In this document: positions 1-7,991 of the stretch, in pieces | Position numbering within the stretch: the stretch's first letter is position 1 | How the letters are laid out: the number at the start of each line of letters is the position of its first letter | Assembly (NCBI RefSeq): GCF_013343715.1 | Contig: NZ_JABUNR010000001.1 | Location: 310,001 to 374,000, forward strand | DNA length: 64,000 nt | Direction of reading: 5' to 3' | From: Mesobacillus harenae | GTDB lineage: Bacteria > Bacillota > Bacilli > Bacillales > Cytobacillaceae | Notes under the pieces: model-generated | Database searches by the model: none | Told to the model about the DNA's origin: nothing | The model's input: only the letters and a program-made list of their open reading frames with translations | Program-made: the position numbers and the translations under genes

Positions 1-1074
1 TCCTTTACGCTCAAACAGCCCTAACTCTTTAGCAGAATTAGTAGAAGACATTGAAATAGCATCGGCTACAGAGCATCCTGTAAATTCAATAATATTTTTA
101 AAGGCCTGTCCCATACGAAGGATACTCCCTGCTAGGGTTCCATCTGCTAATACTGCTTTATCATCTGTTACGGTTACTTCTTGTCCGCCCAAGTCATATG
201 TGCCGTTTTTCAGGCATTTTGCCCGCATTGAATCGGTGACCAAGACAAGTCTGTTGGCTGTTTTTTGACGAAAAGCTAATTCTACCGCCTCAGGCCTGGC
301 GTGTACCCCATCAGAGATAATTTCGACCATTAATTCATCTTTCAAAAGGGCTGCTCCGACAACACCTGGCTCTCGGTGATGGAAGCTGCTCATCTGATTA
401 TACAAATGGGTTGCGTGGGACAAGCCGTTTTTGATAGCTTCTTCAACTTGTGCGAATGTTGCATCTGAATGTCCAATTGATGGAATAATGTTATGTTCCT
501 TCAAATGCTGAATCAGCTGCTCACCGCCAGGCTGCTCTGGAGCTAACGTCACCAGCCTGATCGTATCATGACTGAGGGCCTGCCATTTTTTGAACAAGAC
601 TAAATCAGGATCAATGATATGACCCTGCGGCTGTGCACCTGCTTTATTCTCATTAATAAAAGGCCCTTCTAAATGAATGCCGACTGCTTCAGCTATTCCG
701 GGTCTTTGATTTTTCATATAATGCCCCGCGTTTTCGAGTGCAGATTCAATCGCAGCTTGCTCTTGGGTTATAGTTGTAGCCAGGAAACTTGTTGTTCCCT
801 CTCCAGGCAGAGCTCTGGCCATCGTTTCTAGTGCTTCTGGAGTGGCATCCATCGTATCAGCCCCATTAACACCATGAATATGGACGTCAATCATCCCAGG
901 AATTATTTTGTGCTTGGATGTCAACTCAATAATTTCAAAGTTCTCGCTGCTAGGATTTTCTCCTAAAGAGCCAGCTTCAGAAATAATATGATCGCTGATT
1001 TTAAGGTAACCATTTTCAATGACACCGTTTTCGGTATATATAGAAGAGTTTCGCAATAATATGTTCTTTTTCAT
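1..1074 (-). CDS. nagA: N-acetylglucosamine-6-phosphate deacetylase, 3' end outside the window
   Basis: Removes the acetyl group from GlcNAc-6-P in the cytoplasm to give glucosamine-6-P. The reading frame starts at the ATG at 1074 and stays open for 358 codons to the window edge; the family is about 390 residues, so only the last 30 or so are missing. The amidohydrolase metal motif is seen near residue 60 as DVHIHGVNGADTMDA, followed by LPGEGTTSFLATT, as in NagA proteins. It is divergent from nagP with a shared control region holding NagR-like and cre-like sites. nagB and nagR usually follow nagA and may lie beyond the edge; that is an inference. Confidence 0.93.
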   Translation of the reverse strand, partial: MKKNILLRNSSIYTENGVIENGYLKISDHIISEAGSLGENPSSENFEIIELTSKHKIIPGMIDVHIHGVNGADTMDATPEALETMARALPGEGTTSFLATTITQEQAAIESALENAGHYMKNQRPGIAEAVGIHLEGPFINENKAGAQPQGHIIDPDLVLFKKWQALSHDTIRLVTLAPEQPGGEQLIQHLKEHNIIPSIGHSDATFAQVEEAIKNGLSHATHLYNQMSSFHHREPGVVGAALLKDELMVEIISDGVHARPEAVELAFRQKTANRLVLVTDSMRAKCLKNGTYDLGGQEVTVTDDKAVLADGTLAGSILRMGQAFKNIIEFTGCSVADAISMSSTNSAKELGLFERKG

Positions 1075-1123
1075 CGTTCACACACCACCATTTGGATTAT
1101 ATGTTTAGAATATCACCATACGG

Positions 1124-1159
1124 TATGGTTGTCTATACATATATATACCAGTTGATAGA
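1124..1159. promoter_or_regulatory. Predicted NagR (YvoA) operator before nagA
   Basis: On the minus strand this reads TATAGACAACCATA, close to the TGGTATAGACAACT-like core bound by GntR/HutC-type NagR repressors. A second half-like TATACCAGTTGATA lies beside it at 1146-1159. It lies 50-85 bases upstream of the nagA start, where a repressor would block transcription. Assignment rests on motif likeness and gene context only. Confidence 0.55.
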
Positions 1160-1216
1160 GTAGATACTGCTGCCTTAAAAGCAAAAAAATAAGTTTAATA
1201 GTTAACAAGATAGGAT

Positions 1217-1230
1217 TGAAAGCGTTTTAG
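1217..1230 (+). promoter_or_regulatory. CcpA catabolite-responsive element (cre) over the nagP -35 region
   Basis: TGAAAGCGTTTTAG matches 12 of 14 positions of the Bacillus cre consensus TGWAANCGNTNWCA. It overlaps a possible -35 (TTGAAA, 1216-1221) with a TAAATA -10 at 1240-1245. Glucose repression through CcpA is therefore expected on top of NagR control. Confidence 0.5.
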
Positions 1231-1250
1231 TTTAATCTTTAAATATATTA

Positions 1251-1270
1251 ATTGGTATAGACATCTATAT
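1251..1270 (+). promoter_or_regulatory. Predicted NagR operator before nagP
   Basis: ATTGGTATAGACATCTATAT begins with the same ATTGGTATAGA core as known NagR sites of Bacillus and lies just after the candidate -10 box, at the expected transcription start. It is the better of the two operator candidates in this intergenic region. Confidence 0.65.
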
Positions 1271-1323
1271 TGATCATATGCTAAAATACGTTTACATCTT
1301 GTTTGATTTTAGTATTAAGGAGG

Positions 1324-1425
1324 ATGAAAGGGCTTTCTCCGAAGTTTTGTGTTCGGGTTGGATTTGCAATTATTTTCTGTTTCTTTTGCTCAAGATTCAT
1401 AATTGATAGGAGTGGGTTAAAATGA
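1324..1425 (+). CDS. Possible 33-residue leader peptide ahead of nagP
   Basis: A short frame begins with ATG directly after AAGGAGG and ends with a TGA that overlaps the nagP ATG (ATGA), an arrangement typical of coupled translation. The peptide has a hydrophobic middle (VGFAIIFCFFC). The Shine-Dalgarno sequence abuts the start codon with no spacer, which argues against efficient initiation, so it may be chance within a long nagP leader. Confidence 0.2.
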   Translation: MKGLSPKFCVRVGFAIIFCFFCSRFIIDRSGLK

Positions 1426-2867
1426 TGAATTATTTACAGAGACTTGGCCGTTCATTAATGTTGCCTGTTGCTGTATTGCCAGCAGCGGCCATTTTAATGG
1501 GTATTGGTTATTGGATTGACCCTACAGGCTGGGGTGCTGAGAGTGCGACAGCTGCATTCTTAATAAAAGCGGGTGCGTCGATTATCGACAACATTCCAAT
1601 CCTTTTTGCTGTCGGTGTTGCTCTGGGGATGGCCAAAGACCGTGACGGCTCTGCGGCAATCAGTGGTCTGGTCGCTTTCTTGGTAACAACAACATTACTT
1701 TCTCCGGGTTCTGTAGCGATGCTGCAGGGAGTTGAAGTGGATGCTGTTGATCCTGCGTTCGGAAAAATTGGAAATGCCTTCGTTGGTATTCTTTCCGGTA
1801 TTATTGCTTCTATGATGTATAACAGGTTCAGCCATGTGAAATTGCCGGATGCTCTCGCGTTCTTTAGTGGAAAACGGCTTGTTCCAATTATGACTGCTGC
1901 TTCAATGATTGTTGCTTCGGTTGTATTATTCTTCGTTTGGCCGCTCGTTTATTCTGGTTTAGTATCGTTTGGTACAGGAATAAGCAGCTTAGGTGCTGCT
2001 GGAGCTGGACTGTACGGATTCTTTAACAGACTGTTAATTCCAACAGGATTGCACCACGCGCTTAACTCTGTTTTCTGGTTTGATGTAGCTGGAATTAATG
2101 ATATCGGAAACTTCTGGGCAGGAACTGGTGAAAAGGGAGTAACAGGCATGTATCAAGCTGGATTCTTCCCAATCATGATGTTCGGTCTGCCTGCTGCAGG
2201 TTTGGCTATGTATCACACAGCTAAATCAAAAAAGAAAAAGCAAGTAGCCTCATTAATGCTCGCTGCAGGTTTTGCTTCCTTCCTTACTGGGGTTACAGAG
2301 CCACTTGAATTCGCATTTATGTTTGTAGCACCAGCTCTATATGTAGTTCACGCAGCATTAACAGGTCTATCCTTGGCAATTGCTTCAATGTTTGACTGGA
2401 CTGCTGGTTTTGGTTTCAGCGCAGGTCTTATTGACTTTGTATTAAGTTCAAGACTTCCGCTTGCGAACATGCCATATATGCTATTAGTGCAAGGTTTAGT
2501 ATTCGGTGTGATTTATTACTTCTTATTCCGTTTCTTAATTACTAAATTTAATCTAACAACTCCAGGCCGTGAAGAAGATGAGGCATTAGGCGGTGACGGA
2601 GCAGTCGTAACTGGTAAAGACAAAGTATCTATTATGGCAGCTCAGATATACGAAGGACTTGGCGGAGATGACAACGTCGTTTCTGTTGATAATTGTGTAA
2701 CACGACTTCGTCTCGAAGTAAAAGATATGGACGCAGTAGATCAGAAAAAGATTAAAGCTACTGGAGTTCCGGGCATTAACATTGTAAGTAAAAAGAACAT
2801 CCAGGTTATTGTCGGAACACAAGTTCAATTCGTTGCTGACGAAATCATGAAAATAAGAAAAAAATAA
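1422..2867 (+). CDS. nagP: PTS N-acetylglucosamine-specific enzyme IICB
   Basis: Membrane permease that imports and phosphorylates GlcNAc. Residues 1 to about 370 are the EIIC glucose-family domain (LPVAVLPAAAILMGIGYW at the N-terminus, many membrane segments); after a linker, about residues 395-481 form EIIB with the phosphorylated Cys425 in NCVTRLR. There is no EIIA domain, so the phosphate must come from an EIIA made elsewhere, as for Bacillus NagP. The start follows GATAGGAGTGGGTTAAA. The product GlcNAc-6-P is the substrate of the divergent nagA, and a strong terminator follows. Confidence 0.93.
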   Translation: MMNYLQRLGRSLMLPVAVLPAAAILMGIGYWIDPTGWGAESATAAFLIKAGASIIDNIPILFAVGVALGMAKDRDGSAAISGLVAFLVTTTLLSPGSVAMLQGVEVDAVDPAFGKIGNAFVGILSGIIASMMYNRFSHVKLPDALAFFSGKRLVPIMTAASMIVASVVLFFVWPLVYSGLVSFGTGISSLGAAGAGLYGFFNRLLIPTGLHHALNSVFWFDVAGINDIGNFWAGTGEKGVTGMYQAGFFPIMMFGLPAAGLAMYHTAKSKKKKQVASLMLAAGFASFLTGVTEPLEFAFMFVAPALYVVHAALTGLSLAIASMFDWTAGFGFSAGLIDFVLSSRLPLANMPYMLLVQGLVFGVIYYFLFRFLITKFNLTTPGREEDEALGGDGAVVTGKDKVSIMAAQIYEGLGGDDNVVSVDNCVTRLRLEVKDMDAVDQKKIKATGVPGINIVSKKNIQVIVGTQVQFVADEIMKIRKK

Positions 2868-2886
2868 ACTGATTAGTTCACACCCA

Positions 2887-2926
2887 AAGGCCTTTCCCTC
2901 AAAACTTGAGGGGAAGGCCTTTTATA
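2887..2926 (+). terminator. Rho-independent terminator after nagP
   Basis: AAAGGCCTTTCCCTC pairs with GAGGGGAAGGCCTTTT across a short AAAACTT loop and runs into a T-rich stretch, 20 bases after the nagP stop. Confidence 0.85.
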
Positions 2927-3090
2927 TTGGAAAACAGGTTTTTACATGAGTTTTTTATTTATATTAATTGACGGTTATAAAGGACTTGAAATGAAATATC
3001 GAGAACTAAATAATAAGTTTAATTTCTAATGAGATAGTGCTATAAAGAACTTTGGGTAAAATCATGGTATTTTAAAGGAGGAGAATAGGG

Positions 3091-3602
3091 GTGGACAAAC
3101 AGTATCCAATTGGCCAATTTCAATTTGACGGTGATATAACGAAAAATGTGATTAATAGATGGGTAAATGAGATTGAGGAATTACCTCGATTATTAAGAGA
3201 TACTGTAAAAGACCTTGATAAGGGACATCTCGATATACCATACCGTTCTGGGGGGTGGACTGTTCGCCAAGTAATCCATCATCTAGCGGATAGTCATATG
3301 AATGCCTATGTCCGTTTTAAATTAGCTCTTACAGAACACAAACCTGTAATAAAGCCCTATACTGAGGCTAGATGGGCTGAACTTTCAGATTCAAAATTGC
3401 CAATAGATCTTAGCATTGATCTTCTTGAATCGCTCCATAAACGCTGGGTCTATCTTTTTCGGAATTTAAGTGCTGCCGATCTTGAAAGGACATTTTCACA
3501 CCCGGATTTAGGTGAGGTTTCGATAGGAGAAAACATTGGTATATATGCCTGGCATGGCCGTATCATCTCGCACATATCCATTTAGCAGCTGCTCTATCTT
3601 AA
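3091..3602 (+). pseudogene. yfiT: YfiT/DinB-family putative metal-dependent hydrolase, frameshifted near the 3' end
   Basis: Starts at GTG 3091 after AAAGGAGGAGAATAGGG. The protein resembles Bacillus YfiT (about 173 residues), a DinB-like four-helix protein that binds a metal through one N-terminal and two C-terminal histidines. The first is in VIHHLADSH (residues 62-69). The open frame then ends at 3585 with [11 protein letters not shown]. One missing C at about 3560 explains this: in the next frame the sequence reads [12 protein letters not shown] and stops at 3602, restoring the WHGRHHLAHI signature and a normal length of about 170. As it stands, the distal metal ligands are scrambled. It is either a recent pseudogene or a sequencing error. 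Confidence 0.8.
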
Positions 3603-3742
3603 ATTTGGCTTTCTTATAGCGGTGTAATGTACATAGTTGTATCCAGAGACATTAATTTTAAACGTTTTTTCGAGAATGTGAGATTAGTATAGACAAATAT
3701 TTTTCAGGGGGATAATCTGGATAATAATAGGAGGTTTTTTTA

Positions 3743-4621
3743 GTGCTGAGAACTTTAGAATTGGTTATTGATGCAAAGGCTTCCTTAGGAGAGGGGTCTT
3801 GTTGGGATAATACAAATCAACTTTTATACTGGGTTGATATTTTAGAGAAAAAGGTGAACTTATACAATCCAGCTACCGGTGATAATCGTGTCATTCCCTT
3901 GGACCAATCTGTAGGGGCGATTGTGCCAAGAAAATCTGGCGGTGCCGTAGTTGCGCTGGAAAAAGGCTTTCATTTTCTAAACTTTGACACCGAAGAAGTT
4001 AGCCCGATCTTCAACCCAGAAGAACATATGCAAGAAAATCGTTTCAATGATGGAAAGTGTGATCCTTCTGGACGTTTTTGGGCTGGGACAATGGATGTAG
4101 CAGGCAAGAAAGAAAAGGGCGCATTATACTGTGTGGAAACAGATTTAAACGTATCTAAAAAACTAACTGATATCAGCATTTCAAATGGATTAGCCTGGTC
4201 ACCGGACCATAAATATATGTATTTTATTGATACACCTACTAAAAAAGTAGTCAGGTTTAACTATGGTCTTGAAACCGGACGAATTGAGAATCCTTTAGAA
4301 ATTGTCCGTTTTTCAAAAGGGGAAGGAAACCCTGATGGCATGACGATTGATGAAGAAGGAATGCTGTGGATCGCTCATTGGGGCGGCGCCAGAGTTTCGA
4401 GATGGAATCCGTCAACAGGAGAGCAATTAACGGTTATACCTATCCCGGCCTTAAATGTAACCTCCTGTACCTTCGGCGGTTCAGATTTAAGTGAGTTATA
4501 CATTACAACCGCCAGAACCGGGTTGGCAGACAAAGACCTTGCGATTTATCCAAACACAGGAGGAGTTTTTAAAATCAAACCTGGAGTAAAAGGGCTTCCT
4601 GCTTATAAGTTTAAAGGGTAA
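3743..4621 (+). CDS. SMP-30/gluconolactonase/LRE family sugar lactonase
   Basis: A 292-residue six-bladed propeller protein of the regucalcin/gluconolactonase family, which hydrolyses sugar or other lactones with a bound divalent metal. Metal ligands are in place: Glu17 (LGEGSCWD), Asn148 (ISNGLAWS) and Asp198 (NPDGMTID); the substrate-side RFNDGKCD motif is at 100-107. The start is GTG after AATAGGAGG. It stands alone between yfiT and a small unknown gene, so the natural lactone cannot be named from context. Cytoplasmic, no signal peptide. Confidence 0.88.
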   Translation: MLRTLELVIDAKASLGEGSCWDNTNQLLYWVDILEKKVNLYNPATGDNRVIPLDQSVGAIVPRKSGGAVVALEKGFHFLNFDTEEVSPIFNPEEHMQENRFNDGKCDPSGRFWAGTMDVAGKKEKGALYCVETDLNVSKKLTDISISNGLAWSPDHKYMYFIDTPTKKVVRFNYGLETGRIENPLEIVRFSKGEGNPDGMTIDEEGMLWIAHWGGARVSRWNPSTGEQLTVIPIPALNVTSCTFGGSDLSELYITTARTGLADKDLAIYPNTGGVFKIKPGVKGLPAYKFKG

Positions 4622-4646
4622 CAAGTTAAAGTTTAATAAATCCATT

Positions 4647-4675
4647 CAAGCTGCCGATTTGGCAGCTTAATTTGT
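4647..4675 (+). terminator. Probable terminator after the lactonase gene
   Basis: AAGCTGCC and GGCAGCTT form an 8-bp stem around GATTT, followed by a weak T-containing run, 26 bases past the stop. Confidence 0.55.
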
Positions 4676-4873
4676 ATTACGACCATACGGTGCTCAAAGT
4701 CAGTTGAATTGACGGTGAATGGTGTCAAATTGACATATACTAGATTCTCTATAAGGAATAGTAATAGTAACCTTAAATAAAAAAGTTATGCTACAACCAC
4801 TTTCAAATCTTTTAAACGTATGAAAGTTAACAAAGCATCTCTAGACCTTAAAATATCTGCAAGGCTGATCTGC

Positions 4874-5116
4874 TTATCTTCTTGCTTTTAACAACAAGGT
4901 AATTTCCTTAGTAAGTTCTTCTGCATTTCCTTGAAAAAGCTGAAACACTAGAGAACGCAGAATGCTTTCATATTGGATTGCCTCCGATTCTACCGCTGAG
5001 ATTATTATAGACCAGTGAATTTCCGGTATCGCAATAATAATGGTGGTATCTGTGAGGTTATTGATATAAACTTCTGTCAGTTTATCTCGTGACTTGGTAG
5101 TTAGACCATATAACAT
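4874..5116 (-). CDS. Hypothetical 80-residue protein
   Basis: Starts at ATG 5116 behind a plausible AAGGGTGAT ribosome site. No family recognised. The sequence has a beta-rich middle (TTIIIAIPEIHWSIIISAV) and an amphipathic helical C-terminus rich in Glu, Lys and Leu; no signal peptide or motif is seen. It is monocistronic, convergent with the lactonase gene and divergent from the encapsulin locus. Confidence 0.5.
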   Translation of the reverse strand: MLYGLTTKSRDKLTEVYINNLTDTTIIIAIPEIHWSIIISAVESEAIQYESILRSLVFQLFQGNAEELTKEITLLLKARR

Positions 5117-5459
5117 TTTTGATCACCCTTAAGTTAGTTTTAGTTTGTTCACTTACACTATTAGAGGTGAAATTGATTTTTATGAGGGCGGTACATGCTT
5201 TTTAAACAAAATGAAATAAACGTAATAAAAACAGGTAAATTGTCAAATTACCGCAGTAAGCCTACTCTCTATTAGAATCATTATGAGCTAGCCGTCTAAG
5301 AAAGCTAAAAAAGGGTATCGAAAGGACTCATGGAAACTTCTCGTTTACTTCTCTTCGTTCCCAATCTCTTTTTTAACAAAATAACCTGTAAAAAGGTTTA
5401 ACCTGTCCAGGGTGGGATATTATGGTATAAACAGGATTTTAAAAAAGGGAGGGAATCGG
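5117..5459. other. Intergenic region upstream of the encapsulin locus
   Basis: 343 bases with no convincing gene. A weak promoter pair, TTGTCA (5240-5245) and TACTCT (5263-5268) spaced by 17, is followed by AGAATCATTATGAG at 5274-5287, which resembles half of a Fur box (about 12 of 19 consensus positions over the wider site). Both are tentative. Confidence 0.3.
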
Positions 5460-6044
5460 TTGGAAAATGTATTTCCCGGTCTGCAAAAAATTTTGGAAAG
5501 CACGAGGCAGGGTATCCATGATTTTATGGGGATTATAACGCCTGTTATCGAGAATTCAAAGGATGACCATGAACGCCTTTACTGGCACCATATATACGAG
5601 GAAGAAGAACACCGGCTTGATCGGATAAATATTTTGCTTCCGAAAATTGAAGCGGCACTGAAGGAGCCACTTGATCCGAATCAGGGAGAGTTTATCCGCC
5701 TGCTTCAGGATATCAGCCTTGAAAAGTTTGGATTACATAACTTTTTAGAACATTTGGACTTGTCGTTATTCAGTTTCAAAGACACAGAACATGAAGAGGC
5801 CATACAGGGAATGCGGAATATGACTGATGCAGATTATCAGGAAATTAAACAAATGGTCCAGGACCTAAATGATGATTATGAGGGCATTAACCTCAGTGCA
5901 GGTACTCCGACCGACGAAAAGGAACATGTGACTGGCAATTTGAAAATTGATAAGTATCAGAGAAATTCCAATCAAAAGGAGCTTGAGAGCTCTGCAAGAG
6001 TCCCAAAGAGAGGACTTACAGTTGGAAGCTTAAAAAACATATAG
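5460..6044 (+). CDS. IMEF-type iron-mineralizing encapsulin cargo protein
   Basis: Cargo of a Firmicute encapsulin; IMEF proteins oxidise and mineralise iron inside the shell. I chose TTG 5460, giving 194 residues starting MENVFPGLQKIL, because AAGGGAGGG lies 6 bases upstream; an in-frame GTG at 5412 has no good ribosome site. The N-terminal half is helical with an acidic, His-rich stretch (WHHIYEEEEHRLDR), suited to a di-iron site. A linker of about 40 residues leads to the C-terminal encapsulation peptide LTVGSLKNI. The encapsulin gene follows 13 bases on, and the ferredoxin at 7556 carries the same LTVGSL tag. Confidence 0.88.
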   Translation: MENVFPGLQKILESTRQGIHDFMGIITPVIENSKDDHERLYWHHIYEEEEHRLDRINILLPKIEAALKEPLDPNQGEFIRLLQDISLEKFGLHNFLEHLDLSLFSFKDTEHEEAIQGMRNMTDADYQEIKQMVQDLNDDYEGINLSAGTPTDEKEHVTGNLKIDKYQRNSNQKELESSARVPKRGLTVGSLKNI

Positions 6045-6057
6045 GGAAGGGGAAAAT

Positions 6058-6912
6058 ATGAATAAAGCTACGATTTATCATGACGCACCGCTTAGCCATC
6101 AGCAATGGAACGAGCTGGATGAAATGGTGGTGAAAACGGCAGCCTCACAGCTTGTTGGACGCCGTTTTATCGATTTATACGGTCCGCTAGGCGAAGGAGT
6201 TCAAACGGTAACTAATGATGTTTACGAAAAACCAGAGCTAGGCGGAGTTAGCCTTCACGGTGAGGAAACGGAGCTGTCTACTCCAACTAGGAGAGTGAAT
6301 CTGACTGTACCACTTTTGTATAAGGATTTTATCCTGTACCGCCGGGATATTGAATTTGCCAGGGCACTCGATAACCCGATTGACTTTTCACCAGCTGCGA
6401 ATGCAGCTCAGCAATGCGCATTGTTGGAAGATGACTTAATTTTTAATGGTTCGGATCGATTCGGATTAGAGGGACTCATGAATACGAAAGGTAAGCTAAC
6501 CCACATTCGCAGTGATTGGATGCAATCCGGGAATGCGTTTGCAGATGTAGTTGAGGCGCGAAACAAGCTGCTCACGATGGGACATACAGGCCCTTATGCA
6601 CTTGTCCTGTCTCCAGAGCTGTATGCTTTGCTGCACCGTGTCCATCAGGGAACGAATGTCCTTGAAATTCAGCATGTCCGAGAATTGATGGCTGCTGGAG
6701 TGTATCAGTCACCAATGATTCAGGGCAAGCGCGGGGTTGTTGTTGATGCAGGCAGACAAAATCTTGATCTTGCAATCGGCCAGGATTTTGAGACAGCCTT
6801 TCTCGATGATGAAAACATGAATTTTATTTTCCGTGTTTATGAAGCAGCAGTACTTCGGGTTAAACGCCCAAGTGCGATCTGTACCTTAGAAGATCCTGAG
6901 GGAAATGAGTAA
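6058..6912 (+). CDS. Encapsulin shell protein (family 1, HK97 fold)
   Basis: Self-assembles into an icosahedral protein nanocompartment. The 284 residues match the family throughout: N-terminal APLSHQQWNELDEMV, which in homologues binds cargo tags on the inner surface; GRRFIDLYGPLGEGVQ; the E-loop region with VPLLYKDFILYRRDIE; and FNGSDRFGLEGLMN. In iron systems of this type the shell is unusually large (T=4 in the described Quasibacillus IMEF system). Its ribosome site is GGGAAGGGG. It forms a two-gene operon with the IMEF cargo and ends at a strong terminator shared with a convergent gene. Confidence 0.95.
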   Translation: MNKATIYHDAPLSHQQWNELDEMVVKTAASQLVGRRFIDLYGPLGEGVQTVTNDVYEKPELGGVSLHGEETELSTPTRRVNLTVPLLYKDFILYRRDIEFARALDNPIDFSPAANAAQQCALLEDDLIFNGSDRFGLEGLMNTKGKLTHIRSDWMQSGNAFADVVEARNKLLTMGHTGPYALVLSPELYALLHRVHQGTNVLEIQHVRELMAAGVYQSPMIQGKRGVVVDAGRQNLDLAIGQDFETAFLDDENMNFIFRVYEAAVLRVKRPSAICTLEDPEGNE

Positions 6913-6916
6913 AAAT

Positions 6917-6947
6917 AAAAGGGTCTGCGTGATGCAGACCCTTTTTT
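6917..6947. terminator. Bidirectional terminator after encapsulin
   Basis: AAAAGGGTCTGC and GCAGACCCTTTTTT form a perfect stem around GTGAT. It lies between the encapsulin stop and the end of the convergent gene at 6952 and has A and T tracts on both sides. Confidence 0.9.
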
Positions 6948-6951
6948 ATGA

Positions 6952-7416
6952 TTATGCGATTGAGTATAGTTTAGGGGATTCCTCTATATAAGTGATATCG
7001 ACTTTTTGTTTTGCAGCGTCTGTGCCTATATCTTGAATCAGCATTTTAGCTTCTTCAAGGAAAAATGGATTTTTGCTGCCTTCATTGACTTCGTAAAGAC
7101 GCATTAAGTATCTAAGTTTTTCAGCTGTTCTTATTTTTCTATAAGCCTGGTTTTCCAGATCAACGATTTTTTTATGAACAGGGGCAGAAATCATTCCTAT
7201 TTCAGCAACATTGACAATCATATGCATACCATCTTGACTTACAAAGCTAATTGAATAAAAGGCAGAGCCCATTACATCAACATTCGTAATAACGGCATTG
7301 GGATACTCTTCCCCGGATCGCAAGCGAATAAAGGCAGTCTCAATAACGCCTCCCAATTTCCGTTCATTCGCAAGAATCGCATAGATGTCTTTTAAGCCTT
7401 TTACTTGGTGTGCCAT
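6952..7416 (-). CDS. Unknown protein of 154 residues inside the encapsulin locus
   Basis: Starts at ATG 7416 behind AGGAGG. I do not recognise the family. Residues 1-75 look like a mixed alpha/beta domain (IETAFIRLRSGEEYPNAVIT, then a strand-rich VDVMGSAFYSISFVSQDG); the C-terminal half is charged and helical (QAYRKIRTAEKLRYLMRLYE). No signal peptide, cysteine cluster or encapsulation tag. It lies between encapsulin and the ferredoxin on the opposite strand and shares the Fur-box promoter region with the ferredoxin, so a role in iron handling is likely by context only. Confidence 0.75.
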   Translation of the reverse strand: MAHQVKGLKDIYAILANERKLGGVIETAFIRLRSGEEYPNAVITNVDVMGSAFYSISFVSQDGMHMIVNVAEIGMISAPVHKKIVDLENQAYRKIRTAEKLRYLMRLYEVNEGSKNPFFLEEAKMLIQDIGTDAAKQKVDITYIEESPKLYSIA

Positions 7417-7448
7417 ACTGATTAACCTCCTGGAAAGAAACTGTTATT

Positions 7449-7467
7449 GAAAATAATTCTCATTATC
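7449..7467. promoter_or_regulatory. Fur box between the divergent unknown gene and the ferredoxin
   Basis: GAAAATAATTCTCATTATC matches 15 of 19 positions of the classical Fur consensus GATAATGATAATCATTATC. It lies 32 bases upstream of the minus-strand start and 89 bases upstream of the ferredoxin start, so it could repress one or both genes when iron is plentiful. That fits a role in releasing stored iron under starvation. Confidence 0.7.
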
Positions 7468-7555
7468 ATTGTAAAGTGATTGGTTTAAAAATTCAAGTGA
7501 ATTCACAGAAAACTCTTGAAAAAATTGTGTCTATTATTCAAAGTGGGAGGAGAAT

Positions 7556-7939
7556 ATGAAGAAATTAACTGTCGGCTCGCTGATTCCTGGTCGTGAATCT
7601 CCGGCAATAATGGAGCCAGAACAAGGCAAGCTTAGAGTAGATGGATCGAAGCGGAAGGTAGCTCAAAACCAAGCTGCAGGAACGGTTATCAAAGTACAGC
7701 AACACGGAAAAAAATTTGATATAAAACTGGTTAAACACAGTACCCTTCTAGATTCAGCCTTGAGCGAAAACATTCCAATTGAATTCAAATGCAAAAAAGG
7801 GACCTGCGGACGCTGTGAACTTGCCGTTCTGTCAGGGGGACAATTGTTATCGGGGCCAACTGCTCAGGAACAACAAAAATTAGCTGGAAGAGAGACACAA
7901 GGCATAAGGCTCGCCTGCCAGGCTACGGCCAAAATATAA
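7556..7939 (+). CDS. 2Fe-2S ferredoxin with N-terminal encapsulation peptide
   Basis: Electron carrier predicted to be packaged in the encapsulin shell. The very N-terminus, MKKLTVGSLIPG, carries the same LTVGSL motif as the IMEF C-terminus. After a linker of about 35 residues, a plant-type ferredoxin domain spans residues 45-127, with cluster ligands in CKKGTCGRC and a fourth Cys in RLACQA. Ferredoxins of this kind accompany IMEF encapsulins in other Firmicutes and were proposed to reduce and mobilise stored ferric iron. It is transcribed apart from the shell operon, downstream of a Fur box; start after GTGGGAGGAGAAT. Confidence 0.88.
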   Translation: MKKLTVGSLIPGRESPAIMEPEQGKLRVDGSKRKVAQNQAAGTVIKVQQHGKKFDIKLVKHSTLLDSALSENIPIEFKCKKGTCGRCELAVLSGGQLLSGPTAQEQQKLAGRETQGIRLACQATAKI

Positions 7940-7962
7940 ATTTTGAATTTTATTTGAACAAA

Positions 7963-7991
7963 GAAAGTTCCAAGCGGAATTTTTTATTTTT
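7963..7991 (+). terminator. Terminator after the ferredoxin gene
   Basis: AAAGTTCC and GGAATTTT pair around AAGC, followed by a long T-rich run. A second hairpin, GGTGCTTAAAAAGCACC, follows at about 8052-8068. Confidence 0.65.

Noticed and set aside
5412..5459. A 16-residue N-terminal extension of the IMEF protein from GTG 5412
   Set aside because: The strong AAAAAAGGGAGGG site lies within this stretch and serves the TTG at 5460, which also matches IMEF N-termini.
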